From assembly GCF_001412215.1 (NCBI RefSeq), contig NZ_LLWP01000009.1:496001-560000 (forward strand): DNA of 64,000 nucleotides. Direction: 5' to 3'. The notes below the pieces were generated by a model, which did no database searches, had not been told where the DNA came from, and saw only the letters and a list, made by a program, of their open reading frames with translations. Source of the DNA: Pedobacter sp. Hv1. Lineage in GTDB: Bacteria > Bacteroidota > Bacteroidia > Sphingobacteriales > Sphingobacteriaceae. Below, in pieces: positions 17,910-27,605 of this stretch (its first letter is position 1; each line of letters opens with the position of its first letter). Both the position numbers and the translations under genes were made by a program.

Positions 17910-19400
17910 TTGTCGGTATATAAAAAATTTGTGGGGCAAACAATGGTATATGGTATCAGTACCATTTTATCTAGGCTGCTCAATTTTGTTTTAACACCTA
18001 TCTTTACCCGTACCTATACGGCATCTGTATATGGGGTGTTTACCAAAATGTACAGCTGGGCATCATTGATCAATGCAGTACTGGCATTTGGAATGGAGAC
18101 TACCTTTTTCCGTTATCTGAATAAACATGAGGATAAAAAGGGGCAGGTTTATAACAATTCCTTTTTGGTGATTGCCTTTATCTCCACTTTGTTTTTGTTG
18201 ACGGGCTTGGTTTTTACCAACCCAATTACCAAATGGTTATTGAATGGCGATTTGGCAGAATTTGAAGACCAAAGGCGATACGTACAATATTTTTTGTGGC
18301 TGTTGTTTTCTGATGCCATCTGCATCATTCCCTTTGCGAAATTAAGGGCAGATGGGAAGCCATTTCGTTACAGCTTGATCAAGTTTATCAATATTTTAAC
18401 CTATGTAAGTATCTGTTTGTTCTTTATTTATGGTATTCCGGCCATTATCAAACACGATTGGCCAATGGCCCACTTTTTTGCCGGCTGGTTTCGCGAAAAA
18501 TGGGTGGGTTATGTATTTATTGCCAATTTGATTGCCAGTTTGATCACCTTCGTTTTGTTGATCCCAGAGTTCTTAAAGCTCCAGCTTAAATTTGATAAGG
18601 CCATGTTTATGAACATGCTCTCGTACAGCTGGCCAATCTTAGTGGCCAATTTGTCTTTTATCATCAACGAAAACTTAGATAAGATCCTTTTAGGTAAATA
18701 CTCCACAGAAACTCAGGTTGGTATTTATGGGGCAGTATGTAAAATAGCCATCTTTATGAGCATTTTCAATACCGCTTTTCGTTTGGGGGCCGAGCCATTT
18801 TTCTTTAGTCATGCCAAACATCAAAATGCCAAAAACACCTATGCTAAAATTCTGCAATACTTTGTAATTGCTTTGGCTATTTTGTTTGTGGCTTTGGTAG
18901 CCAATATCGAAATTCTAAAGTATTTTATCAGCAGAGATGCCGCACATCGGGCAGAATATTGGGTGGGTTTGCCAGCAGTGCCCTATTTGTTGTTGGGTTA
19001 TGTATGTTTGGGCATTTACATGAACTTGTCTATTTGGTACAGATTGTCAGATCAAACCCGTTTCGGACTTTACATTTCTATAATTGGGGCAATGATTACC
19101 ATTGTTTTCAATATCCTATTGATCCCACATTATGGTTATATGGGTTCTGCCTGGGTGTCAATGGCTGCTTATGCTACCATGATGGTCATTTCTTACCTCC
19201 TCGGACAGAAGTATTATCCAATACCTTACAACCTCAAGAAGATTTTGGCCTATTTAATTGTTTCTACAGCAATTGTTTTCGCCTCATTTTTTATATTTAA
19301 CCGAAATATCTATATCGGCAATGCCTTATTGATTGCTTTTATAGCGAGTATTGTCTATTTCGAAAAAGAAGATTTACTGAAAATTCTAAAAAGAAGCTAA
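17910..19400 (+). CDS. Wzx-like polysaccharide flippase
   Basis: 496-residue integral membrane protein of the MOP/oligosaccharide flippase superfamily with about 12-14 hydrophobic helices, likely moving lipid-linked glycans across the inner membrane. Conserved N-terminal pattern: GQTMVYGISTILSRLLNFVL with TPIFTRTY. The TTG start at 17910 is preferred because it keeps the typical first helix, and an in-frame TAA occurs at 17901. No glycosyltransferases flank it; it heads an envelope cluster (dut, TPR, DUF4292, EnvC-like), and dut begins 6 bp after its stop. Confidence 0.92.
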   Translation: MSVYKKFVGQTMVYGISTILSRLLNFVLTPIFTRTYTASVYGVFTKMYSWASLINAVLAFGMETTFFRYLNKHEDKKGQVYNNSFLVIAFISTLFLLTGLVFTNPITKWLLNGDLAEFEDQRRYVQYFLWLLFSDAICIIPFAKLRADGKPFRYSLIKFINILTYVSICLFFIYGIPAIIKHDWPMAHFFAGWFREKWVGYVFIANLIASLITFVLLIPEFLKLQLKFDKAMFMNMLSYSWPILVANLSFIINENLDKILLGKYSTETQVGIYGAVCKIAIFMSIFNTAFRLGAEPFFFSHAKHQNAKNTYAKILQYFVIALAILFVALVANIEILKYFISRDAAHRAEYWVGLPAVPYLLLGYVCLGIYMNLSIWYRLSDQTRFGLYISIIGAMITIVFNILLIPHYGYMGSAWVSMAAYATMMVISYLLGQKYYPIPYNLKKILAYLIVSTAIVFASFFIFNRNIYIGNALLIAFIASIVYFEKEDLLKILKRS

Positions 19401-19406
19401 TTGATA

Positions 19407-19838
19407 ATGAATATTAAGATCATCAACCATTCAGATCACCCTTTGCCGGCCTATGAAACAGCAAATGCTGCAGGTATGGACTTAAGAGCATTTACAAATG
19501 AAGAAATCACAATTAAACCTTTGCAACGTCTTTTAGTTCCAACAGGTTTACATATAGAGTTGCCCATTGGATACGAAGCACAGATCAGACCACGTAGTGG
19601 CTTGGCCTATAAGCATGGAATTGGGATTGTAAATTCGCCAGGTACCATAGATGCAGATTATCGTGGCGAAATTAAAGTATTATTGGTCAACCTTTCAGAT
19701 ACAGCTTTTGTGATTAACAATGGCGATCGGATTGCCCAAATGGTAATTGCCAAACACGAAACCATTAGTTGGGAAAGTGTTGAAGAATTAAGTGATACGG
19801 CTCGCGGTGCAGGGGGTTATGGACATACAGGGAAATAA
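19407..19838 (+). CDS. dut: dUTP diphosphatase
   Basis: Hydrolyses dUTP to dUMP and pyrophosphate, keeping uracil out of DNA and feeding dTMP synthesis. All five dUTPase motifs are present: AAGMDLRA, PRSGLAYKHG, GTIDADYRGEI, NGDRIAQMVI and the C-terminal RGAGGYGHTG arm. I set the start at ATG 19407 (143 aa) rather than the TTG at 19401. It is tightly spaced after the flippase. Confidence 0.97.
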   Translation: MNIKIINHSDHPLPAYETANAAGMDLRAFTNEEITIKPLQRLLVPTGLHIELPIGYEAQIRPRSGLAYKHGIGIVNSPGTIDADYRGEIKVLLVNLSDTAFVINNGDRIAQMVIAKHETISWESVEELSDTARGAGGYGHTGK

Positions 19839-19863
19839 AATACGTTCATTATAAAATTATAAA

Positions 19864-21561
19864 ATGAAGTTTAAAGTTGTTTGTATTGGTTTGTGTTTTT
19901 GTTATGGACTTTTGAGTGCCCAAGAGCAGCCATTTGGCATAGCCAATCCAAATAATACCATTACAGAACTTTATTTTGCAGGTCTAAAAGATAAGCTGAT
20001 CGAAAACTATGGCAATGCTGCTGCTAATTTTGCGAGAATTGTTGCATTAGATCCTAAACATGATGCCGCATATTTTGAATTGGCAACAATAAGCTACAGA
20101 CAGAATAAGTTGTTGGATGCAGAAACGGCAATTAAAAAGGCAATCAATATCAATCCTAAAAATGTCTGGTATTTAAAATTACAAGCCGAAATCTATAAAC
20201 GCAATGGCAATATGGATGCTTTGGTTAATGTTTTTACACAGTTGATTCAACAGTCGCCAGCAACCGAAGATAATTATTTTGATAGAGCAAATGCCCTTTT
20301 TCTTGGTGGTAAAAATGCTGAGGCACAAAAAGCATACGATGAAATAGAGCAAAAATTCGGCGCCTCAAAAGAACTAACAGCTGCCAGACAACGTGTGGTA
20401 ATGCAAGCCAGTGCAGCACCAGATAATGCCACAATAGATAAGTTGTTGGCCGAAAATCCTAACGATGTAAAAAGTTATCTCTATTTGAGCGGGGTTTTGT
20501 TAGAGAAAAACAAAAAAGATGAAGCCTTGTCTGTTCTCGGAAAAGCCAAGAGTTTAGAGCCAGATAATTATGAAATAGATTTGGCTATGGCCGATATCTA
20601 TCAATCTCAGAAAAAGAACGAACTGGCCATTGTACCATTGAAAGCTGCATTTGCCAACCCTGCAATGCCAGTTGCCAATCAACTTAAAATTGTAGCAAGT
20701 ATGCTACCCCGCTTTGGTAATCAGCTAGTAGCTAAAGATGCCACAGATCTGATCCAATTGGCCGTTAAAAATCATCCAAACGACCCTAAATTAATTGTAT
20801 TGTACGGAGATGTTTTGTACCAGCAGGGAAATTTAAATGGTGCCAAAGAACAATATCAAGCTGTATTAAAAATCTCCGAGCAATTTTATGCCGCTTGGGA
20901 AAAGATTTTGGGCATCCAAAACTTAATGGGGCAGTATACCGAGGCCATCAAAACTGGTGAAGATGCCTTATCCATCTATCCAAACCAGGCTATATTGTAT
21001 TATTACAGAGCATTTGCCTTACATAGAAATGGACAAAATGCCGAAGCAGGAATAGAAATTAAATCGGCCCTGCAATTAGATGGAGACGATAAAAACCTAA
21101 AAGCGATGATTTTTGCCTTGCAAGCAGAGGTGTTGATAGACCAACAAAAATTAAAAGAAGCAGACCTTGCCTTCGATAAATCTATTGAGCTGGCACCAGA
21201 TAATTACCTCACGTTAAGCAATTATGCCTACTATTTAGCGTTAAGAAACCAGAACTTGGCAAAGGCCGAAATGCTCGTAGCCAAGGCAGCAGCAGCCCTT
21301 CCAAAAAATACATCAATAGCCGATACCTATGCTTTGGTGTTGTTTAAAATGGGCAAATACGATTTGGCTTTAACTTGGATACAAAAAGCATTACCAAACA
21401 ATGAGGTGTCGAATCCTGTTTATTTAGAGCACTATGGCGATATTCTTTTTCTAAAAGGAGACAAAGAAGGAGCTGTTTTGCAATGGCAAAAGGCCAAACA
21501 AGCAGGAAATGACTCCGAAAAACTAAACAAGAAAATTAATGAAAAGAAATATATTAAATAG
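19864..21561 (+). CDS. Tetratricopeptide-repeat protein, periplasmic
   Basis: 565-residue protein with a signal peptide (ending near LLSAQ) followed by many TPR units across nearly its whole length, for example blocks with DPKHDAAYFELATISYRQ and PKNVWYLKLQAEIYKRNG. TPRs mediate protein contacts; the neighbours (DUF4292 lipoprotein and EnvC-like protein) point to envelope assembly. Its 3' end overlaps the DUF4292 gene by 23 bp, so translation is probably coupled. Confidence 0.92.
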   Translation: MKFKVVCIGLCFCYGLLSAQEQPFGIANPNNTITELYFAGLKDKLIENYGNAAANFARIVALDPKHDAAYFELATISYRQNKLLDAETAIKKAININPKNVWYLKLQAEIYKRNGNMDALVNVFTQLIQQSPATEDNYFDRANALFLGGKNAEAQKAYDEIEQKFGASKELTAARQRVVMQASAAPDNATIDKLLAENPNDVKSYLYLSGVLLEKNKKDEALSVLGKAKSLEPDNYEIDLAMADIYQSQKKNELAIVPLKAAFANPAMPVANQLKIVASMLPRFGNQLVAKDATDLIQLAVKNHPNDPKLIVLYGDVLYQQGNLNGAKEQYQAVLKISEQFYAAWEKILGIQNLMGQYTEAIKTGEDALSIYPNQAILYYYRAFALHRNGQNAEAGIEIKSALQLDGDDKNLKAMIFALQAEVLIDQQKLKEADLAFDKSIELAPDNYLTLSNYAYYLALRNQNLAKAEMLVAKAAAALPKNTSIADTYALVLFKMGKYDLALTWIQKALPNNEVSNPVYLEHYGDILFLKGDKEGAVLQWQKAKQAGNDSEKLNKKINEKKYIK

Positions 21562-22327
21562 CCTTTCTTTAGTAGTAATTGCAATAGTCGCATTTGGATG
21601 TAAGCCCAAAAGAATAATTGTGACTACCCCTCCAGTTAGCCAAGAAAAGGTAGAGGTTGATAAAAAGCCCGAAAACCTAAATTTGTTGAAAAGCAAGAAC
21701 CTGTCTTTTAATACACTGGCTTTGAGAGGCAAGGCAAATCTAAATATGGATGGTGATGAGCATAACGTGACGATGATTATCAGAATGCAAAAAGATAAAA
21801 AGATTTGGGTAAGCATTACAGCAATTGCAGGTATTGAGGTTGCTAGGGCCGTAATTACACCAGATAGTTTGTTGTTGTTAGATCGTTTGCAAAAAAAATA
21901 TGTCAAAAAACCTTTCAATTACATTCATCAATATGCCAACAAACAGCTTAATTTCGGTTTGTTACAAGCGGTACTTTCAGGTAATGCGATACCAGATTTT
22001 ATGAATGTAAATTCGGATTTGATCCAAGAATCGGGTGTTTGGGTATTAAGTGGTACAAATGGCGATTTGACCTATAGAAGTTTATTTAATACCTTGTTAA
22101 AGGTAGCAGAAACTACATTGAACGATGCCAAAGCAGGACAAGCATTTAAGGTAACCTATGGCAAGTATACTCCAGTAAATAGTGCTTTGTTTCCCTCTAG
22201 CCTGAAAATCAACACCATGTCTGGCGCAAAAAAAATAAATGTAGAAATTGAATTTACAAAAATCGAGAGCAATGTTGCCGTAGAGTTTCCTTTTAGTGTT
22301 CCTAAAAGTTTTGAGCTAATCAACTAA
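21539..22327 (+). CDS. DUF4292 lipoprotein
   Basis: 262-residue predicted lipoprotein: signal with lipobox ending AFGC, then a LolA/LolB-like beta-rich domain with LNMDGDEHNVTMIIRMQKDK and WVSITAIAGIEVARA. DUF4292 proteins are common in Bacteroidota, next to the TPR and EnvC genes found here; a role in lipoprotein or envelope maintenance is suspected, not shown. The start lies inside the end of the TPR gene (23-bp overlap). Confidence 0.9.
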   Translation: MKRNILNSLSLVVIAIVAFGCKPKRIIVTTPPVSQEKVEVDKKPENLNLLKSKNLSFNTLALRGKANLNMDGDEHNVTMIIRMQKDKKIWVSITAIAGIEVARAVITPDSLLLLDRLQKKYVKKPFNYIHQYANKQLNFGLLQAVLSGNAIPDFMNVNSDLIQESGVWVLSGTNGDLTYRSLFNTLLKVAETTLNDAKAGQAFKVTYGKYTPVNSALFPSSLKINTMSGAKKINVEIEFTKIESNVAVEFPFSVPKSFELIN

Positions 22328-22335
22328 TTTTTTTA

Positions 22336-22343
22336 TATTTTTG
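22336..22343 (+). promoter_or_regulatory. -7 promoter element of the EnvC-like gene
   Basis: TATTTTTG, exact TAnnTTTG, ending 5 nt before the ATG at 22349, with TTTG at 22310-22313 as a possible -33 element (22-nt spacer). It suggests an internal promoter within the cluster. Confidence 0.5.
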
Positions 22344-22348
22344 GAGCA

Positions 22349-23623
22349 ATGAAGCTAAATAAACTATTTCTTTCTCTACTTTTTGTAGCCTTATGTACAA
22401 GCGTTTTTGCACAAACCACAAAGGAGCTTACCCGTAAAAAAGAAGCACTGCAAAGAGAAATTGAACTGGCAGAAAAAAATCTGAAAAAAACAACTAATGG
22501 TAAAAGATTAACCGTAGGCGAAATCAATACCATTAAAGCTCAGGTTCGTTTAATGCAAGAAAAAATCTCGACCATTAACTCGGAAATGAAAAATCTGGAT
22601 AATCAGATTACCGAAAATACAGGTAAAGTTCACAATCTGCAAACACGTTTGTCTGACTTAAAGAAAGAGTATGCAGGGATGATCAGGTTTGCCCAGCGGA
22701 ATAAAAATTCTTATGATAAAATGATGTTCATTTTTGCAGCTAAAGATTTTAATCAAGCATATAAAAGGATCAAATACCTGCAGCAATTTGGACAATACCG
22801 TAAAAAACAAGCAGCCTATATCCAGGGTACCGAAAAAGACCTGAACAATAAGATTGTGGTATTGGATAAAGATCTAAAGCAAAAAAACAACCTGTTAAAA
22901 GAGCAGGTAAACGAGAAGAGCAAGCTGGATAAGAAAAAGGGCGAGCAGACCATGGTGTTAAACCAATTGAGCAAACAAGAGAAACAGTTCTCACAAGATA
23001 TCCAGAGAAAGAAACAACAACAAGCCGCAATTCAAAGACAGATTACTGCAGAGATTAATCGAATCATCGCAATTGAACGTAAAAAGGAAGAAGATCGATT
23101 GAAAGAAGAAGCGAGGTTGGCCGCTGCAAGAGCAAAAACAGAGAACAGACCTGCACCAGTAGTAGCTGCAGCTAAACCAAGAACCACCAGTGAGATTTTA
23201 AGAGCAACACCCGAAGCTGCTAAACTCTCATCTGCATTTGAAAGTAATAAGGGTAGTTTGCCTGCACCAGTTGCCACTGGATATATCAGTACACGTTATG
23301 GAGCAGGTAAGTTTGAACAGGCTACAATTAATGAAGAAGGAATTAAATACCATACCAATGAAGATGCGCCTGCTAGAGCCGTTTTTAATGGTACAGTAAG
23401 ATCGGTTACACCAGTACAAGGAAGATTTGTGGTGTTGATTAAACATGGCGAATACTTTACCGTTTATTACAATTTAAAAAGTGCAAGTGTAAAAGCGGGA
23501 GATAATGTAAGCACTAAAGAAACCATCGGAATTGTTGGCAACACTGACGGAGTACCAGAGCTTGGGTTTCAATTGATCAGAGGTGCAAACCATTTAAATC
23601 CCGAAAGTTGGATTGCGAGATAA
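22349..23623 (+). CDS. EnvC-like murein hydrolase activator (M23 domain)
   Basis: 424-residue exported protein: signal peptide to about VFAQ, a long Lys/Glu/Gln-rich coiled coil (about residues 22-265), and a C-terminal LytM/M23 domain (about 310-420). The domain lacks a clear HxxxD first motif (it reads KYHTNEDAPARAV), as in EnvC, whose LytM domain is degenerate and activates amidases instead of cutting peptidoglycan. It therefore probably regulates septal cell-wall cleavage. Upstream are DUF4292 and TPR; downstream are the tatA genes. Confidence 0.92.
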   Translation: MKLNKLFLSLLFVALCTSVFAQTTKELTRKKEALQREIELAEKNLKKTTNGKRLTVGEINTIKAQVRLMQEKISTINSEMKNLDNQITENTGKVHNLQTRLSDLKKEYAGMIRFAQRNKNSYDKMMFIFAAKDFNQAYKRIKYLQQFGQYRKKQAAYIQGTEKDLNNKIVVLDKDLKQKNNLLKEQVNEKSKLDKKKGEQTMVLNQLSKQEKQFSQDIQRKKQQQAAIQRQITAEINRIIAIERKKEEDRLKEEARLAAARAKTENRPAPVVAAAKPRTTSEILRATPEAAKLSSAFESNKGSLPAPVATGYISTRYGAGKFEQATINEEGIKYHTNEDAPARAVFNGTVRSVTPVQGRFVVLIKHGEYFTVYYNLKSASVKAGDNVSTKETIGIVGNTDGVPELGFQLIRGANHLNPESWIAR

Positions 23624-23645
23624 ACTATTAGGCAATTAATTTGTC

Positions 23646-23653
23646 TATATTTG
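23646..23653 (+). promoter_or_regulatory. -7 promoter element of the first tatA-like gene
   Basis: TATATTTG, exact TAnnTTTG, 18 nt upstream of the ATG at 23672. Its TTG creates an in-frame start at 23651 that is unlikely to be used. Confidence 0.6.
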
Positions 23654-23671
23654 TATATAAATAGATTAGAG

Positions 23672-24013
23672 ATGTATTCAGGCACATTATTAGAGTTCTT
23701 AAACATGGGTGGAGGTGAGATTATGCTCATCGTTTTGGCCATACTTTTGTTATTTGGAGGTAAAAAATTACCAGAATTGGCAAGAGGTTTAGGAAAAGGG
23801 ATTAGAGAATTTAAAGATGCTTCGGAAGGAGTGAAGAGAGAAATCCATCGGAACATAAATTCCGTAGATACAGAAAACGAAGTAAAAGAGGAAGAGAACC
23901 ATGCGCAGCGTCATCATCCAACAGAAGAAGAGACAGCTGTAGAATCAACCCCTGTTGAAACTAAAGCAGAAGCTACTCCCGAAGAAACAAAAAACAAGGA
24001 ATCGTATTCCTAA
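23672..24013 (+). CDS. TatA/TatB-like twin-arginine translocase subunit, long form
   Basis: 113-residue Tat component: a short N-terminal membrane helix (GGEIMLIVLAILLLFGGKK), the hinge and amphipathic helix LPELARGLGKGIREFK, and a long acidic Glu-rich C-terminal tail. The tail makes it longer than ordinary TatA and TatB-like in shape. ATG 23672 is chosen because the earlier TTG lies in the promoter. A second, short TatA follows 32 bp downstream, and tatC is 34 kb away in the window. Confidence 0.9.
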   Translation: MYSGTLLEFLNMGGGEIMLIVLAILLLFGGKKLPELARGLGKGIREFKDASEGVKREIHRNINSVDTENEVKEEENHAQRHHPTEEETAVESTPVETKAEATPEETKNKESYS

Positions 24014-24045
24014 TTTAAAGAATTAAAAAACTTAATATAGACCCA

Positions 24046-24246
24046 ATGGTACAACCAACATTTCTAATAGCCGGCCTAGGTACAGGTGAAATAGTATTAA
24101 TCGTATTAGCACTTTTATTATTATTTGGTGGTAAAAAAATTCCTGAACTAATGCGTGGCTTAGGTAAAGGCGTAAAAGAATTTAAAGATGGTAAAGATGG
24201 CGTTGACGGTGTTGACGGAACTCAAAATGGAAACAAACCGCTTTAA
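24046..24246 (+). CDS. tatA: Sec-independent protein translocase TatA
   Basis: 66-residue TatA/E protein with the usual order: membrane helix GTGEIVLIVLALLLLFGGKK, then IPELMRGLGKGVKEFK, then a short hydrophilic tail rich in Asp/Gly (a DGxDGVDG run). It forms the protein-conducting pore with TatC for folded twin-arginine substrates. Close homologue of the preceding gene, probably by duplication. Confidence 0.94.
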   Translation: MVQPTFLIAGLGTGEIVLIVLALLLLFGGKKIPELMRGLGKGVKEFKDGKDGVDGVDGTQNGNKPL

Positions 24247-24365
24247 TTAGCGGCTGTTTTTCATTAATAGCACATTTTTTACCGACGATAAAGCAACAAT
24301 GATTTAATCAATTACTTTTTGTAGTTTAAATAAATCGACCATACTTTATCTTTTAAATTTAAGTT

Positions 24366-25790
24366 TTGAAGAAATATACCTCTTTAACAGAGATACAAGG
24401 AAGACTTGCGCAAAAGCAGCTTACTGTACCAGAGTTAATCGCTTATTACTTTACACAGATAGAAAAAAATCAACACCTCAATGCTTTTAATGAGGTGTTT
24501 TTTGATTCTGCAAAAAAGCAGGCAGAATTGGTGCAACAAAAAGTAGATAATGGAATAGCTGGTAGATTGGCGGGTATGGTTATCGGTATTAAAGATAACA
24601 TCTGTTATATTGACCACCAGGTTTCTGCTTCTTCAAAAATGTTGGCCGATTTTGTGGCACCCTATTCAGCAACTGTGGTAAGCCGTTTGTTGCAAGAAGA
24701 TGCCGTGATTATTGGCAGACTGAACTGTGATGAATTTGCGATGGGTGGTTCTAACGAAACTTCTTATTATGGCCCAGTTAAAAATGCAGCAGACGAAGAA
24801 AGAGTTGCAGGAGGTTCTTCAGGAGGTTCGGCTGTAGCGGTACAAGCAGATCTCTGTTTAGCTACTTTGGGTACAGATACCGGAGGCTCAGTTCGCCAAC
24901 CAGCCGCTTTTTGTGGTTGTATTGGTTTTAAGCCAACTTATGGTCGTATTTCTCGATATGGCGTATTGGCCTATGCTTCTTCATTCGATCAGGTGGGTAC
25001 CTTAACTTCCTCAGTTAGTGACGCAGCCCTATTGTTGGCAGTACTTTCTGGGGCAGATGATGCTGATAGTACGGTTTCTACCCTTCCAGTACCAAATTAT
25101 ACGCAAAATCTTGGTGCAGGTGGAACAAAAAAAATAGCGGTTTTAAAAGAAACCATCGAAAATGAGGCCCTAGATCCAGAAATTAAATCAGCGATTTTAG
25201 CTTCAATAGCAAAATTTAAATCGCAGGGGCATGTTGTTGAATATGTATCCTTTGATCTTCTTGATTATTTAGTGCCAGCTTATTATGTATTAACTACTGC
25301 AGAAGCTTCGTCAAATCTTTCGCGTTATGATGGGGTACATTATGGCTACAGAAATACCCAAGCCCAAAGTTTAAATGAGCTTTATAAAACCTCAAGGGCC
25401 GAAGGTTTTGGCGAAGAGGTAAAAAGAAGAATTTTACTCGGAACCTTTGTGTTAAGTGCAGGCTATTATGATGCCTATTATCAAAAAGCACAACAAGTAA
25501 GGAGATTAATCAGAGAAAAAGTAGAAGCTTTATTTGTAGACTACGATTTCTTATTGAGTCCTGTAACTCCAACTCCAGCCTTTAAAATAGGCGAAAATAT
25601 CCAAGATGCATTGGTAATGTACATGGCAGATATCTATACGGTTTTGGCGTCACTGGCTGGTATTCCGGCAGTTGCCTTGCCATTGGGCAATAATGCTGCA
25701 GGTTTGCCGTTAAGTGTTCAGTTAATGGCCAAACACTTTAACGAGCAAGAGTTGCTCAATTTATCACATCGTTTTTTACACGAAGTTTAG
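24366..25790 (+). CDS. gatA: Glutamyl-tRNA(Gln)/aspartyl-tRNA(Asn) amidotransferase subunit A
   Basis: Amidase-signature subunit of GatCAB, which amidates misacylated Glu-tRNA(Gln) and Asp-tRNA(Asn). The Ser-cisSer-Lys triad is intact: K76 (GIKDN), S151 (GGSSGGS) and S175 (DTGGSVRQPA), matching the spacing of known GatA. Length 474 aa is normal. The start is TTG (24366) with a weak ribosome-binding region, in keeping with the phylum. gatB and gatC are not in the window. Confidence 0.95.
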   Translation: MKKYTSLTEIQGRLAQKQLTVPELIAYYFTQIEKNQHLNAFNEVFFDSAKKQAELVQQKVDNGIAGRLAGMVIGIKDNICYIDHQVSASSKMLADFVAPYSATVVSRLLQEDAVIIGRLNCDEFAMGGSNETSYYGPVKNAADEERVAGGSSGGSAVAVQADLCLATLGTDTGGSVRQPAAFCGCIGFKPTYGRISRYGVLAYASSFDQVGTLTSSVSDAALLLAVLSGADDADSTVSTLPVPNYTQNLGAGGTKKIAVLKETIENEALDPEIKSAILASIAKFKSQGHVVEYVSFDLLDYLVPAYYVLTTAEASSNLSRYDGVHYGYRNTQAQSLNELYKTSRAEGFGEEVKRRILLGTFVLSAGYYDAYYQKAQQVRRLIREKVEALFVDYDFLLSPVTPTPAFKIGENIQDALVMYMADIYTVLASLAGIPAVALPLGNNAAGLPLSVQLMAKHFNEQELLNLSHRFLHEV

Positions 25791-25828
25791 CTAAAATCTC
25801 TTAACTTAGATTTTTTGCCCAACAGCCT

Positions 25829-27238
25829 ATGAGAAGAATAGTACTAACCACATTAAGTTTTCTAGCAATTTTTACTGCTGCTGCTCAAACTCCAAGAAGA
25901 ACTGCACAAACAGATTCGATTTTAAAAAACATGACTACGGCATCTCGTTTTGATACGGTTGCTGTTCCGGTTATTGATAAACCACTGGTTTTTAACCAAA
26001 ATTACATCTATAAATTACGTTTGGATTCAATTGCCAAAACAGTGCCATTGAGTTACAATGAATATGTGCAAAGTTTTATAGATATCTATAGCAGACGTAA
26101 AGACATGATGGGCAAAATGTTGGGTCTTTCTCAATATTACTTCCCTATTTTCGAAAAAGCGCTTAAGGCTTATAACATCCCTGCCGAGATTAAATACCTA
26201 CCCATTATCGAATCTTCGATGAACCCGCACGCTATTTCAAGAGTTGGTGCAACGGGTATGTGGCAGTTTATGTTTGGCACAGCCAAGGCTTATGGTTTAA
26301 ATATGGATAATTTTGTTGACGAGCGCAAAGATCCTATTCAGGCAAGCTATGCTGCTGCGGCTTATTTTAGAGATGCCTACGAAGAGCTGGGCGATTGGCT
26401 GTTAGCCATTGCGGCCTACAATTGCGGAAAGGGAAATGTAACCCGTGCTATGGAAAAGGCTGGCTCTAGAGATTTCTGGGAAATCCGTCCATTTTTACCA
26501 AGAGAAACCAGAGATTATGTGCCGGCATTTATTGCTGCGGTATATGTAATGCATTATTCAAATACACACGATATTGTAATGCAAACGCCAGCTATCAATT
26601 ATAAAACAGATACAGTACTGGTTAACCGTTTTGTGGCATTGGCCGATGTGGCAAAGGCCATCAACCATGAAGAAGCAACGTTGTTTGGCTTAAATCCATC
26701 TTATAAAAAGAAGATTGTAAATGGCACAGATCAATTGCCTAAAAGAATAATCCTGCCTAGGGTTGAGCAAGTTAATTATGCTAAACTTTTTGAGGTATTG
26801 AATGCAGATATTGAGGTTGATAAAGAAATTGTACTGGCCTCTACAGATGATGTAAGAGATTTGAGGAAAAAAGGTTTGGCCAATAAAAGTAAAACGGCTA
26901 TTGCTAAAACAAATATCCATAAAGTTAAACTTGGACAAAACTTAACAATAATTGCTAATCTGTACAAGGTAGAAGTACAAGACTTAAAAGTTTGGAACAA
27001 TTTAAAAGGTACAACGGTTATTCCTGGCCAACAATTAAAGGTACATGGTACAGTAAAAGAGGAAGCTAAAGCACCCCTTAAAGCAACCTATATTACTTAT
27101 AAAGTTAAAATTGGAGATACCTTATCTGGCATTGCCGAAAAATTTGATGGCGCAACTGTAGCAAATATCAAAAAGATCAACAAACTAACAAAGGCAAGCA
27201 TCCAAGCTGGCATGGTATTAAAGATCAATAAAGGATAA
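25829..27238 (+). CDS. Membrane-bound lytic murein transglycosylase (MltD-like)
   Basis: 469-residue exported enzyme cleaving the MurNAc-GlcNAc bond of peptidoglycan. Signal peptide to about AAAQ; SLT domain with catalytic Glu (E128) in IIESSMNPHAISRVGATGMW and the following QFMFGTAKAYGL; then two LysM peptidoglycan-binding modules (starting near KVKLGQNLTIIA and KVKIGDTLSGIA). It fits with the EnvC-like and Tat genes upstream as an envelope cluster. A small hairpin terminator follows. Confidence 0.94.
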   Translation: MRRIVLTTLSFLAIFTAAAQTPRRTAQTDSILKNMTTASRFDTVAVPVIDKPLVFNQNYIYKLRLDSIAKTVPLSYNEYVQSFIDIYSRRKDMMGKMLGLSQYYFPIFEKALKAYNIPAEIKYLPIIESSMNPHAISRVGATGMWQFMFGTAKAYGLNMDNFVDERKDPIQASYAAAAYFRDAYEELGDWLLAIAAYNCGKGNVTRAMEKAGSRDFWEIRPFLPRETRDYVPAFIAAVYVMHYSNTHDIVMQTPAINYKTDTVLVNRFVALADVAKAINHEEATLFGLNPSYKKKIVNGTDQLPKRIILPRVEQVNYAKLFEVLNADIEVDKEIVLASTDDVRDLRKKGLANKSKTAIAKTNIHKVKLGQNLTIIANLYKVEVQDLKVWNNLKGTTVIPGQQLKVHGTVKEEAKAPLKATYITYKVKIGDTLSGIAEKFDGATVANIKKINKLTKASIQAGMVLKINKG

Positions 27239-27249
27239 GTTTTTGCAAG

Positions 27250-27264
27250 CGCAGTTTTACTGCG
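27250..27264. terminator. Small hairpin after the transglycosylase gene
   Basis: CGCAG/CTGCG stem with a 5-nt loop, followed by AAATTTTC. Weak, but positioned between two convergent genes. Confidence 0.45.
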
Positions 27265-27270
27265 AAATTT

Positions 27271-27477
27271 TCATATTTCATCTAGCATTTTAATCAATAC
27301 AGGTAAATCCATACTGTATTCGCCAGCTATTCTTTTTAGTTGAGAGAAGGTCAGGTCAACCTTGCCATTTTCCCATGATGAGTAGGTCGTTCGATCTATA
27401 TTGAGTTTTTCTGCAATTTGTTGTTGTGTATAACCTCTAGTTAAGCGCAATTGCTTCAGCACTTTTTTGGTATTCAT
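27271..27477 (-). CDS. XRE-family HTH regulator (short)
   Basis: 68-residue single-domain XRE/Cro-type DNA-binding protein. HTH residues: YTQQQIAEKLNIDRTTYSSWENGK. It has no effector domain, as in phage or toxin-antitoxin type regulators. It is divergent from the GG-peptide gene, with a 182-bp intergenic region containing one copy of a 42-bp direct repeat; that repeat contains an imperfect dyad that could be an operator. Its target is not known. Confidence 0.9.
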   Translation of the reverse strand: MNTKKVLKQLRLTRGYTQQQIAEKLNIDRTTYSSWENGKVDLTFSQLKRIAGEYSMDLPVLIKMLDEI

Positions 27478-27524
27478 ATTAAATGTTTTAGATAGGTAGG
27501 CTTAAGTTAATCAATTAAAGCTAT

Positions 27525-27566
27525 TTATTGAGGATGTTAGAATAAATCGCAAGATGTGCGGATTTC
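27525..27566. repeat. 42-bp direct repeat, copy 1 (left flank of peptide/TlpA cassette)
   Basis: Forty-two bases matching 29415-29456 at 40 positions. The core contains an imperfect dyad (AAATCGCA with TGCGGATTT around AGATG). A TAGGCTTAAG word occurs a little upstream of both copies (27497-27506 and 29401-29410). Confidence 0.85.
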
Positions 27567-27605
27567 AATCGTAAACAGATGGGCATAATAATTTAAGTTT
27601 ACCTG